DNA of 64,000 bases from Cinclus cinclus. Taxonomy: Eukaryota > Chordata > Aves > Passeriformes > Cinclidae. The translations under genes were made by a program, and so were the position numbers. Below the pieces are notes generated by a model. The model did no database searches and was not told the DNA's origin. It worked only from the letters and a program-made list of their open reading frames with translations. Shown here piece by piece: positions 22,101 to 34,100 of this stretch. Every line of letters starts with the position of its first letter. Positions within the stretch are counted from its first letter, which is position 1. The stretch lies in the NCBI RefSeq assembly GCF_963662255.1, contig NC_085051.1:57750101-57814100 (forward strand), written 5' to 3'.

Positions 22101-25100
22101 TTACTGGGGCTAATGGTCTACAGCACACATCATGATAAGTGTCCTTTGGTGTACTCCTGGTGGTAAAGAAATCTCCTGACAAAGTGACAGCCCGGAGGGA
22201 AGTGAGTCACAAGGCCCTGCTCAGCTCCAGGAGGAGGGAGGAACATCTCCAGCATCAGGGTTTGAAAGGCTGAGTGTGTAAAATGGTTTCCCAGCACGCA
22301 GGGTGGGTTTTGGGGATGTGGGTTTTGCAGCCTGCCTTTGGGGAGGGATGCCCAGACACAGAGCTGAGCACCTCCAGCGTGAGCATCTCTGGGATGTTCC
22401 ATTGCATCCCTGAACATCTCCAGTTACTGATTCTCTGAGCTGACTCTTTGCTGTGTGTGCTCTCGAGCAGCAAAGAAGCGAGGGCTGATCTGAACCCTGC
22501 AGGAACCCAGACTGAGCTGCTCTGTTAGAGACACACTAATGGCTTTAATTGCACATCAACATCCCTCACTGTCCTCCAGGTCTCACATGTACTCAGCTGC
22601 AAAAATTAAGACATGCTGAAGTTGTGCAGACCTTGCTCCATCCCTGCTTTGTTCCGCCTGCCCCTCTCACTACTTCTTCTTTCCAGAAACACAACTCCCA
22701 TCAGCTGCAGCCCTGGTGTCACCATGTCACAGCTTCTGCTGCCCCTTAGCCCTGGGTTCCGTGCATGGGGCTGAGGGATGCTGCCATGGGACTGTTCTGT
22801 CCCATGGTGGCAGTGGCAGGGGGTGCTGTGATGTGAACCCAATAAATGAGCTCCATCCCCTCCCCAGAACTGCAGGGAAAGCAGTGTCCAGTCATGATGC
22901 CCCATTAGCAGGAGCTTTCTCAAGTGAAGGTCACCAACCTGCCAGCTCCAGCCATCCCTTTGCTCTTCCCAGGGAGATTTCACACTCCCCAGCCCTGTCA
23001 TGTCTTGGTTATGAGCCTGACACTTGCCCAGCCTTCATTTCCACCCCTCCCTCGGAGCATCAGCAGCTCCCAGAGACTTCCTTCTCTTCCCAATGACCAC
23101 TGGACAGAGGAGGTGAGGGCTCAGCTAGTGGTGGCTCAAAGCAATTTCAAGGCTGGTCTCAGCCTATTTACACCTGGAAAGTGCACCCCCACAAACTCCT
23201 ATTGCTCTGACCTGCAGGAATGCAGCTGCAGGGAGCAGTGCAACCTCACAGCATGTCCCCATGGTGGTGGGGAGAAAGGCACCTGTGATGCTCCTCAGTG
23301 CTCTGTCACACCTGCTTTGCTTCCTAAACAAGCTTCTGGTGAGATCTTTTAGATCCTCAGGCTGCAGGTGATGCCACACCTGATCCAGCAGCCTGCTTCC
23401 CTACACTCACAGCCCATTGTGGTGCTTTGGGATAAATGGATCTGGAGCTGCTTTGGGATAACTGATGGTAGGTGGTTGAGTTCCCCACCCACCTGACATC
23501 CAACACACCGAGATACATCCTATAAGGCTGGAAGGAAAGGGCTGGCTCACAGCATCCAGCTCCATGCAAGCCCTAGAGAGCCCTTCAGTGACAACAGCCG
23601 TGGCTTTTCTCCAAGGCAGCAAGTGATAGGACAAAAGGAAATGGCCTCAGGTTGTGCCACAGGAGGCTTAGACTGGATATTAGGAAAAATTTCTTCACTG
23701 AAAATGTGGTAAGGCACTGAACAGGCTGCCCAGGGAGTGGTGGAATCATCATCCCTGGAGCCATCAAATCACGTTGTGGCACTTGGGGCCATGGTTTAAG
23801 GGTGAACGTGGAAGCACTGGGTTAATGGCTGGATTCAGTGATCTCAGAGATCTTTCCAACCTTAACAATTCTATGATTTTGGTAGTTCACCTCCCTCCTG
23901 GCACCACCTGCAAGGCAGGTCTGCCCCAGGAGAACTCCCCAGGAAAGTCACAGGAAGGTGCCTCTTCAATCGGCACCAGCTGCAAAAACAGAAACACCCC
24001 CTTCATTTTTACACATTGTCCTGACATAACTTACCTTGCACAGTGTTCTCCACCCCTCCTTGCTGCTCCATAACAGCAGAGCAAGGGAAAGCTGGCAGCT
24101 CACTGCATTTTGGCAGCCCCTCCTTCCCTGACTGCCCTGGATGATCCACCTGGATTCTTTGCAAGGTCAGAGAGGAAGCAGGCTGTGGCATGGATGAGTT
24201 TTAAAGCCAAGGGGTCTGCAGCTTATAAGAGATGTTCAAACCCAGCCCAGCTTGGCCAGGCATGTGCTGGTGGATGTTTGGACTCACCACAGGCCCCCAG
24301 GTATCCCTGGAACTGCACCTAAATGGTTCAATAAAGCTGCTTCCCCATGGAGCCAAGCTGCAAAGGGCTGGAATTCCATCAGACTCTCCCCAAGCTGGGC
24401 TCTCAGGGTCTGAACCAGCCCAGCCCAGCCTGCTCTGGTTTTCCATATGCTAATACTTCCTATACCCTCTCCTCCACAAACACACACATGCCCTCGTAGG
24501 CTTTTCCCAGGGTTTAAAAATTATGCTTCCCCATAAGCAAATATAGCATGACCAGATGCCTTTCGTAGTCAGCTGGTTCATTGTTTGAAAAGCTTCTCTT
24601 TAAAATCCAAAAAGATTGCTAACAGATGCATTTCTTGGCTGGAGAGTGAGAAAAACCTTGCTTAAACAAAAGTGTGTTGTGATTGGAACTAAAAGGGGAA
24701 TTACCTTGAAAGATAAAAACTATAAACATTTCCCAGTGAAAAAACACCCCCAGCCATGCAAACAGCCAGTTTCTCTCGGTCAGCCTGAGCAAATGACACC
24801 TGAAATGTTATTTCAACCTGCTGCTGCAATAACAGCAGGTATATCTGGATGCTCAGAGGCTATGAAATCCTTCTCATCCATCCCAGGTGACCCTGGAGCA
24901 TGGCAAAATGCCAAGCTATTTTACCCTCCCCTGTATGCCATCTTTGTCAGCTTTTGCTCTTAGTTCTGCTACTGCAGCAAAAATATGGGGAATTGATGTG
25001 ATTTAAATGAAGGAAATGGAATGCAAGCCCCACGAAGGAGCTGAAGGACTGAGCAGGACAAGTGGAAGAACGAGCTGGAAAGTGAAGCTCTCTGGAGGGA

Positions 25101-28100
25101 GTGGGTGGAAGGAGCAGTTGGAGGGGAAAGAGGCTGTCTGGCTGGGAAATAGAGGATTATTGGAGAGACATCATTCATTTCCCTATTTATCACATATTTC
25201 CCCTGAAAAATCACCACTGCTGCCTCTTCCTAATGCAAAAGGATCCTGGCTTTTATCTGACCCCTGAAGAAATTTTAGATGCAAGCTTTGCTTCACACTG
25301 CTCACCCAGGGTTGTGATGCTGCAGGGTTTTCAACACAAGCTTACAGAGCTCAGCATCACTTGGTATCCCTGCAGGTCGTTCTTCCTCTACTTCAGCTTT
25401 AGAAATGATCAGCTGGACCCCAAGGGAGAGGGGTAGAGCCAGACCCTGCATTCACATGAGCTGCTTTTCACTACCCATCCCTCCCACCTGGTTATTTATT
25501 CTGAGTTTCTGCCCCAACACCCTATACCCACCCATATTTTGAGGCTCATAAAAGCCACCCTTTGAGCTGCTTTAACAGCTTGACATGACCTAAATGGGCT
25601 GTCAGGAGCCAAATCTCCTGTGGTTAAACAGGTCCTGCAGACTAAGCATGATGAAGGGTTAATCATTAGCTCCCTCTGGAGCATGGCCTCTGGAAAAAGG
25701 CCATCCTGAGTCACCCTCTTCCACTGAGGCAAACCCACAGCCAAAGAAACAGCAAATCTGGAAACCCTCCTGCTTCCTCCCTGCACTTCCGAGCAATACC
25801 CTCTCCTGGAGAGCTGGGCCAGCAGGGAGTGAAATATTTTGGGATGAGGTATGAAACGAGTCATCATCCAGAAATACCACTTCTAAAACCAGATTTATCC
25901 CACTGTTGATGCATCCCCGCTTTTGCATTTCCCTGCTTTATCCCAGCCATTGAGATATTTTGATGGCTTCAAAGAAGGTCTCTCCAATAATCTTTAAATC
26001 TCTCTCCTGACCCCAGCACTGCTGGAATTAGTGCAGACTTCAGTTCCTCCTCGGGTTGCTGCTGACAGAACTTGCCAGCCCCATCACGAGATGCTTTGTG
26101 TCTCTCTGTCCTCTGAGCGACACAGGGTGATGCAGGAGGGGTGGGACCACGAGGAGTTCATGGAGTGCAATCCTCGAAGATGGGATCAAGCCCACAGTCT
26201 CCATGGATGGAGAATCAGGGAGGACAAAGCCTCCACCCTGCCAAGCCAGTCCTGTGGGTTAGGATAAAACCAGCTGCCAGCAGGGCAGAGAAGGCAGGAT
26301 ACAGGGCTGCAGGCCAGGGGGAAATATTCCAGGGAAAGAAACATGCCTGGGGAATAGCTGGATTTCCCCTATTTCCTCTCAACAGGGGCTGCCAAGGCCA
26401 GATGCTGTCAGGTCTCTTTCCAGGACAACCCAGCAAAAAAAGTCTCATTTTTGGTTCCCTTTTGCAAAACCTTGCTTGTCACAGGAACATATCAAACAGC
26501 AACATCTGGGATGTGCTCTGGAGAGCCGAGTGTGGTGGATGACACCAACAGCAAAGCAAAGCACCTGCCAAAAACGGCAGTAAAGAGCAAAAACTGCTCA
26601 GGGGACAATTTTGGATTGTTGGTATGTCAGGCAACTGCCTGAGACCGATGTCCATCTTTCACCTGGAACCCACCAGGTGAAACTGGGTGTTACAAGCATC
26701 TCAAGCAACAACTTGCTGTTAAACACAGGCTTTGGGCACATCCTGCACTTCCCAAATCACTGCCACTCAGAGTGCAGCCAAGCCAGGGAGGTAGAACCAC
26801 TGTCCTATCCCCAGTTCTGCTGCCCTGCCCAAAAAACAGACACTGCTCTCAGCTGGAGAAGTCCAGCTCCTCTCCTTGATGCCAGGTGACCATGTAGGTG
26901 ATCTGGCTTCATAAATACACAGGAGCACAAGTGAGATTTACCATGAGCTGCCAGGATATCCAGCAATGTTTCTGCTGCTCGCTGGTCATCATCACACAGG
27001 GCAGAACAGCCTAGAGCCTGCTGGGCACAGACATCTTCTCCAGCCCATGTAATTCCTGATTTCCTCCATGACTGGAGTTGTCATCAATGTGTTCTCACTC
27101 ATTTTTAATTAAAAAGCAGGAGAAAAGCATTTGTCTGCACCAGCATATCTCCATCAGAGCAAGCAGCATCACATATGCTCTGCAGCTCACTGTGGTGGCA
27201 TCACAAGTAGGGAAGGAGTGTCTGGGATCAGGCAGAGGAATGAGGACCAGAAGAGAGCAGCAGCCAGGATCCAGCCTCAGATGAGTGCCTGCTCCCAGAA
27301 CCTCAGAGGATGCCACAGGCACTTCTCTGGCTCCTTCCCCCTGTTAGCAAGGAGTTTCACAGCACAGCCTTTAAAAAACCATGAGAGCAAGGAAGTTCTG
27401 GAAAGGGAAAAAGCCACCATCAGCTCCATCTAAACCCTTCCTCGGGAGATTAGATAGCACGTAATCTCCACTCACAATAATAATTACACAGCTTTGCTTG
27501 ATTTAACTCTCCCATTATCCAGACACACCAGGGCAAGGCTCTGCTTATCCACCAGGGAGTGACGAGCAAGCATCCCCTGCCCATTCTCTTGTTGATCCAG
27601 ACCAGTGCCTGTAATTTGTTAACATCCCTTCTCCCCTCCAATTTAAATCTCGGGCATGGCAGGCCTCTGTCTAACAATAATACAGGGATTTCAGGGGTAT
27701 TTATGAGAGGCTTAAAACTTAATCCTACATGAGCAAGGTAAGCCTGCTCTTGGCCTAAAATGCGGATGGAAAATCTGGTGCCATTGCTACAGCAGGAGAA
27801 AAGAGGCATTCACAGCACTGAGCACCCTCTGAGTGGGGCCAGTGACTGCCAGCACTGCCCAGCCACCCCTGCAGCCAGGTGAGGAGCACAGTGGCAAATT
27901 AGGGAATGGAATCACAGAACCCTAGAATGGTTTGGGTTGGTAGGAACCTTAAAGATCAGCTGGTCACAATGCCCCTGCTGCCAGCAGGGACACCTGCCAC
28001 CAGACCAGGTTGCTCCAAAAGCCACCCTACCTGCCCTGAAACACTTCCAGGGATGAGGCATCCACAGCTTCTCTGGGAAACCTGTGCCAGTGTTTCAGAA

Positions 28101-31100
28101 CCCTCACCGTAAAAACCTTCTTCCTTTTATCTAACCTAGATAACTTCCAGTTTAAAATCACTACCCCTTGTCCTACTGCAACGACCTCTATTATAAAGTC
28201 TGTACTGGGAGGAGCTCCAAGGAGATGGTGAGCAGCCCCTCACCCCTGCAAGGCCAACCTCAGTGCCCACAGAAGTTCCACGTGGCTGGCAGGGATGAGC
28301 AGGGGCTGGGGACACCCATGTGGGTTGTGGGGACACCCCCTCCAGCCTGAATGGGCTGGGGACCAAGGACCTGGTTTTCCCAGGGTCACTCCAAGAACAG
28401 GTACATTTCTGTGACACCTCAAATACCCCCTGGCATCCCAAGAGAGCTGCGTCCTTCCCCCCAGCTCCTCCCCATCCTGCATGAGAGGGAAGAGGCTCAG
28501 CACCCAACAAGTCTCTTACTTTCTTCTTGCTGCAGTAGATCTGCCACTTCTTCTCTGCTGGCAGCGCAAACATGGCCTCTCTGTGCTTGTCTGTGAGGTC
28601 AAGTTCATCCTGGAAAGGGGGAAAGAAACACAAAACATGCAAGATGAGTACACAAACATGTGATGGCACAGACACAGGCCCCCCAGACGAGCACTGTAAA
28701 TCAATGTGGGGCCACACCATGGCACAGCGATGACCCCACAGCTCACCCCGTGACTCTGGATTTGCTAGGGCAATGATGCCAATTCTCATTCTGCTCTTGC
28801 TGACCTCTCCTGACTCTGGGCTGCAAACTTCCCTGCCTTGTCCCTCCCAGACATCTCCTTCATTGCTTTTAAAGGCTGTAAGGGTTTTGGAAAGGACACC
28901 ATGAAGCCATCACGGCAACCCACACTGACAGCTTCAGGTGAGTAATCTCATCTAAGACACACACAGCAAAGAAAAATTCAAACAGAACCTTTCCTTTTTA
29001 TCATCATTGCTTCACTGGAGCACCTCACCCCGAGTGGTCCAGCCCATTTCCATTGCTGACACCCTCATATCATCAAAACGTGCAGGTGTTTTGGCTTTTG
29101 CTGTGTTTTCCTACAGCTAAAAATAGAAAGCTACTTTCCTAATACCTAGAGATCATAAAGCAGTACATCCTCTCCATCAAAACTGGATCACGTACTGCCT
29201 GGCAGAGATAAAGCTGTTTACTGACTGAAGTCTTTATTGGTTTATCTGATGTTTTAAAGTACACATCCATTTTCGACGTGGAAGCTCGGTTAGCAGCGTG
29301 CCCTCCGCCGGGATGCCCGAGTATTATCAAAGCCTCATCACTTCCTGGTGCTAGATGTAGGTCAAAGCTTTTATGAGGGAACTAAATAAAACATTCAGGC
29401 AGGGCTGGGAGGCTCGTTGCTAAAGCCAACATCGATCTTAGAACCACGGGTGACTTAAAATCATCACCACTGCTGACAATCCTCGTGCTAGAAGGGTTTG
29501 GGGGCAGCAGTGAGACACTGGAGAGGCTGCAGAAGGTCACAGGAAAGCCCTGCCATGGCCTCAAGCCAATTCATCCCACCCAGACAGTGGATTTAAGTAA
29601 GAGGATCCCCATTAAAAATTACACATTTAATTCCAGCAATCAAAAAAAAAAAAAAACCATATGGAGGACTGTTAAAGCTTCCCTGCCTGAACAATAACAC
29701 TTAGCAATTAGAACTGGCAGCTTCTGTACCTCAATCAAAGCCCCATTTGGGGAAGGCTGAGCAAGATGCCTCTGGCAAAAGATGGGTGCCTGCATCAGCA
29801 AGCCCAAAGGCCACTGAGAAATTCAGCTGATCTAATTCAAGCTCATATTGCACCCAGCAGCCAAGGAAGGGAGTTTCCAGTTATCTTGTAACCCAAACCT
29901 AGGGGCCCCTCAGCACAACAACCAGCAGCACAACAGAGGGCTGCTAGCAGTCCCAAAAATCTCAGAAAGGCTGATCTATCCACTGCAGGTATTGATTTCT
30001 CTTCCTGATGAAATTACTCCTTAAAAGCAAAAGTGTTGTGGAGCTTTTTCTATTACATATTCATGGAGGAAGCTTTGCCTCTTCCCTGACCTTTTTACCC
30101 CAAATCTTCAAACCACCATGCTGCACAGAGCTGATGATGACAGAGTTCTAGAAGCAGACTTAGACACCTTTACAACAGAAAAAAAAAACCATGCTGCTAC
30201 AACAGAGACTGGGGAAAAAGAGAGGACTGAGAAAATCTGAGCCCAGTGCGAGACACATCTCACCCTCCTGCACCCAGGGAGGAGGACCTGGGCTAGGGAC
30301 TACTCTGAGTGCCATTCTCAAACATTCCCATGTCCTTGCAGTCTGGGAGGTCAGAGATTCCTATCAACCAACCAACCTCTCCCCCAGCCATGGGCAAGTC
30401 TCATCACCTTTCCATGCCTCAAAATCAGAATTGCACTTCCCCGCTGTCTCCTCAGGCTATGAGCCTGCCCGAACATCCAAGCTCTGCTTCAGCTTCAGTT
30501 CATAGAAATCACAGAATGGTTTGGGTTGGGAGAGACCTTAAATATCATCTAGTTCCAACACTCTCCACCCTCTAAACCAAGTTGCTCAGGGTCCCATACA
30601 ACCTGGCCTTGAACACTTCTTTGAAAGTCTAAAGGTGACCGACAGGATGACACCTACACAGGGACCAGGCTGAAATTCAGCTCACTGGAAAAGTAAATCT
30701 GGGAGTGTGGGGGAGAACAAGCGTCTCTTGATGAATGCTTACCTCTGTGAGGGTTTTAGAGAGCACAGGAAACTGCTTCCACTGTGACCCCACTTTCTGG
30801 CCATGTGAATCTGATAATTGGGAATGAAAGCACCAGCCACGCACATCTGAACTTAGGTCCTTAGAAAAATATTTACTGACACTTTCAAAATGCCCATACC
30901 CTAAAAAGACAATTTGTGTAAATTTGAAGATTTATTTACCAAGGGGAAAAAAAAATCTAAACCAAGCTAAAGCCTAAGCAGGAGCAAGAAGGGACAAAAC
31001 AGAAGAACATATTAGGTAGGTGCTGGCACATGACAATGTGCAAACACATCCAAAAAAGGTGCAGAAATGCTTCTAAGTCTCACACAGCACATTTCATCGT

Positions 31101-34100
31101 GCCCCAGCTCTAACATGTTCAGTCATCACAGCCCTGCATCACTCAACGACACCTACCTAATGATATCTTGCAGGATGCTTGGGAGAGGTGTTTAAATAAA
31201 TACTATGTGGCAGCAGTGAATATGAAAATCCTCATAATCAAAGAGTGACTAAACACTGTTATTCGGAGCCATAACAGTGACTCAACCGTGCAGAGTCAGG
31301 GCTTTGCTGCTTTTTATGTGTATGGGGATTCCTGCAGCCACCTCCAGCCCTTTGCTTAGGCTCACTGATGTGCACCTCAGAGCAGGCTGCTCACAATCTG
31401 CCCTTTCCAACTCCAAAAGATCAAGGAAGGACAGGAACAACACCTGTTTTCCAGGGGCTCATAGCCCACTGTAGAAACTCAGCTCCCACAAAGCCTTTAA
31501 CAATCCACCAGCTCCGCAGCCCTGCAGAAACTCACACCCATATGGGCCTTCAATTAATAACCACGAGCCTGATAATTAGGTGATTCTAACTGGCAATTCA
31601 TTTTATGGGCCATTTGCAATCAGCACACTCCCACCAGAGCATGTGATGCTGGCAGCTGTTGAAGAGTGAGAGGACAACCAGTGGGTCGGTGTCCATCACC
31701 CTCCCAGCCCTCACCCCTCGCTTCAGCCTCAGCTTTCACAGCTCTGCCCCTTCCATCTGGCTGCCTCCCATGTCAGCATCTGCCAACTTCACTATTTTTC
31801 ATCCTTTTTTTTTTTTGGAATCAGGTCAGTGGCACATAAAATAGCAGCCTCGTTTCACTACCAAAAGGAAGTCTCTGTCCGGAGTGTTTTTGCTGGAAAG
31901 AGATGTGCTATTCTTAAATATTTATCCCATACAGCTACACTATTCACCTTTACATCAGGAAACAGGTTTCCACATTAAATATTCATTTGAATATGTTTTT
32001 TTAAAAAAAAAACCTCATAGGGAAGCTTTGATTCTCAGTGTGTATTTTGCTATTTCCAGGAGGTACAACACTTCCACGCTGTGTGCTATCCATTCCAGCC
32101 AAGCAAACCTTGACCCCTCTTTCTGAGCATGGCATGAGCTCCGCTGAAGGTTGAGACCTCACACCATTCTCCTAAAGCCACCTAAGAAACGCGTGGCTCA
32201 GCTCAGCACAGCACACATTGAGCACAATCCTGTGGGCCAAACAAGTGGTCCACAACTGTTCCTTGGAGGACACACAGCAGCACTCAGGGACAGATGTTCC
32301 CACGGCCTGCATCTCCCTGAGCTGCCAGCTCCATGCTATGAGGAGTGGTCAACCAACCTCCTGGTCAAACAGGGCCATTGCAATGTACAGATGGCTTCCT
32401 GAGTATCTCCAAGGAGGGAGATGCCACCACCTCTCTGGCTGGTGGCCACCAACATCTCCCACCACCTCCTGAAGGCAAAATCAGATCAAGCCAAACAGCC
32501 ACTGGAAGAAATGTTTGACCCACCCAGCAGGAAAAGCATCAAGTCCAGCCTCAGACTCACAGCACAGTACTTTGAGACAAACTCCTGTCCCTGCCGCTTC
32601 ACTCATGCCATGTTTTAATGAGCATCTTCCACCATCTTCCATCTTCTTGAGAGCTTTAATGGGGGCAACAGGAGGGAGACAGGATTTGCAGGATGAATGA
32701 CCTCTGGGATGGGTTCCTGGAGCTGGGTGATCCCAAGTGCAGCCCACCCATGTCCCCAAGACCACAGCGTGACCAGCAGGGGTTTTCACCCTACATCCTA
32801 CAGGTCCTTCATGCCATCAGACATTCTGCATGAAGCACCTGTGGAGCAGAGATTAAATAAGGAACAACTTCCTGTTGAGGAGTCTGCAACTCCAAAATAT
32901 CCTTACAGGTTGTAAGAAAAGAAGACAAAAAACCCTTTAAATCCAGCACACTTTTCTGGCTGATAAATTGTGTAAGTGTAGTACACAGAGGAGACTGGGG
33001 GTCACTCATTGCTGTAACTGAAATAGTGATTATTTAAAATTTACTGGTTTGTATATACATACATACACATTTATAGAATGATAGAAAAGCTTGTTTTGGG
33101 CAGAACCATAAACCCATTCTCTGTGAGCAGGGATGCCACCCACTAAATCAAGCTGCTCCAGGTGCCATCCAACCTGGCTTTAAAACTTCCAGGGATGAGG
33201 CATCCACAACTTCTCTCTCTCTGGATTTACTTATACATACGTATGTGCATACATATATATATATATACACACAGGTACAGAAAGATGTCACTGGATCAAT
33301 AAATGACCAACATGATAAACAGTAAGTGAATTTACTCCTGGTAGGTGGTTGCACAGAGTTTAGAAACTTCTGTAAGCAACACTACAGCAGGTTAAGATGA
33401 CATCTCTTGCATCATCAAATGAAGCATGAGAGAGATCCAAGATTGTTCCAAAAAAAAAACCAGAAGGAAAAAACAAAGTGTGAACTTTTTGGCAACACTT
33501 GGCATTAAGGGGTCCAGCATGGGAATTAAAAAAGTCAATAAATAATGGCCTGTTGAAGCCTGCATTGCCTTCCTTTCTCAGGGGTCATACTGCTTTTTCA
33601 CTCTCTTCCAGGCATTCTTCTCCGAGTTCATCAATTTGATTTATCCCAGAACTCTGTGGTGTCAGGGGAAATGGCAATCAGCATTTTTCCCCCCGTTCCT
33701 CATCTCATGTTTTTCCGCTGCCCGTGCAGCCAGAGCAGCAGCTGCTTCCACTGCCAGCCCTGCTGCCTTCAGCAAACCCCTGCCTCAGAACACACACCCT
33801 ATTCAGTCCTTGTTTTCTTTCTAAGCTGTTTTCTTGGGGAAAATTAAAAAAAAATTTAAAAAAAAAGACATATTAATCCTTACTAATCAGTGGCTGTTGC
33901 AAACAACCCGTGCCTCCACACCCACCCTGTGCCACAGGAGGAACTCCCCCAGCTGCAGCTTTATTCAGGCAGCTACAATGCTCTGTGTATGCAGATTTAT
34001 CTCAGGGTTTTTTTAAAAAGTCTTTTGGTTTTATTATCACTAATAAAAATGCCTCCTCCTCAGCACACTTCTTTTCAGATACAGTACCCTGAGAGCTTAA

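Larger units (their letters stand above)
19827..28519 (-). other. DAAM1: DAAM1 intron after coding exon 2 (8.7 kb)
   Basis: The intron holds two CR1 fragments in opposite orientation (23.6-23.9 kb plus; 27.9-28.2 kb minus). It also holds a repeat-free block at 21.8-22.1 kb with homeodomain-type TAAT and CAATTAAGTG motifs. A consensus-like minus donor near 24.03 kb has no convincing acceptor partner. No coding exon was recognised. Confidence 0.9.

Noticed and set aside
24009..24191. Possible cassette exon with a consensus minus-strand donor near 24,030
   Set aside because: The donor (CAAG|GTAAGT) is good, but no acceptor with a convincing pyrimidine tract was found at a sensible distance.
28136..28789. 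A 217-codon minus-strand open frame containing coding exon 2
   Set aside because: Only the 30 residues between the splice sites at 28,520 and 28,609 belong to DAAM1; the rest is read-through into intron and part of a CR1 fragment.
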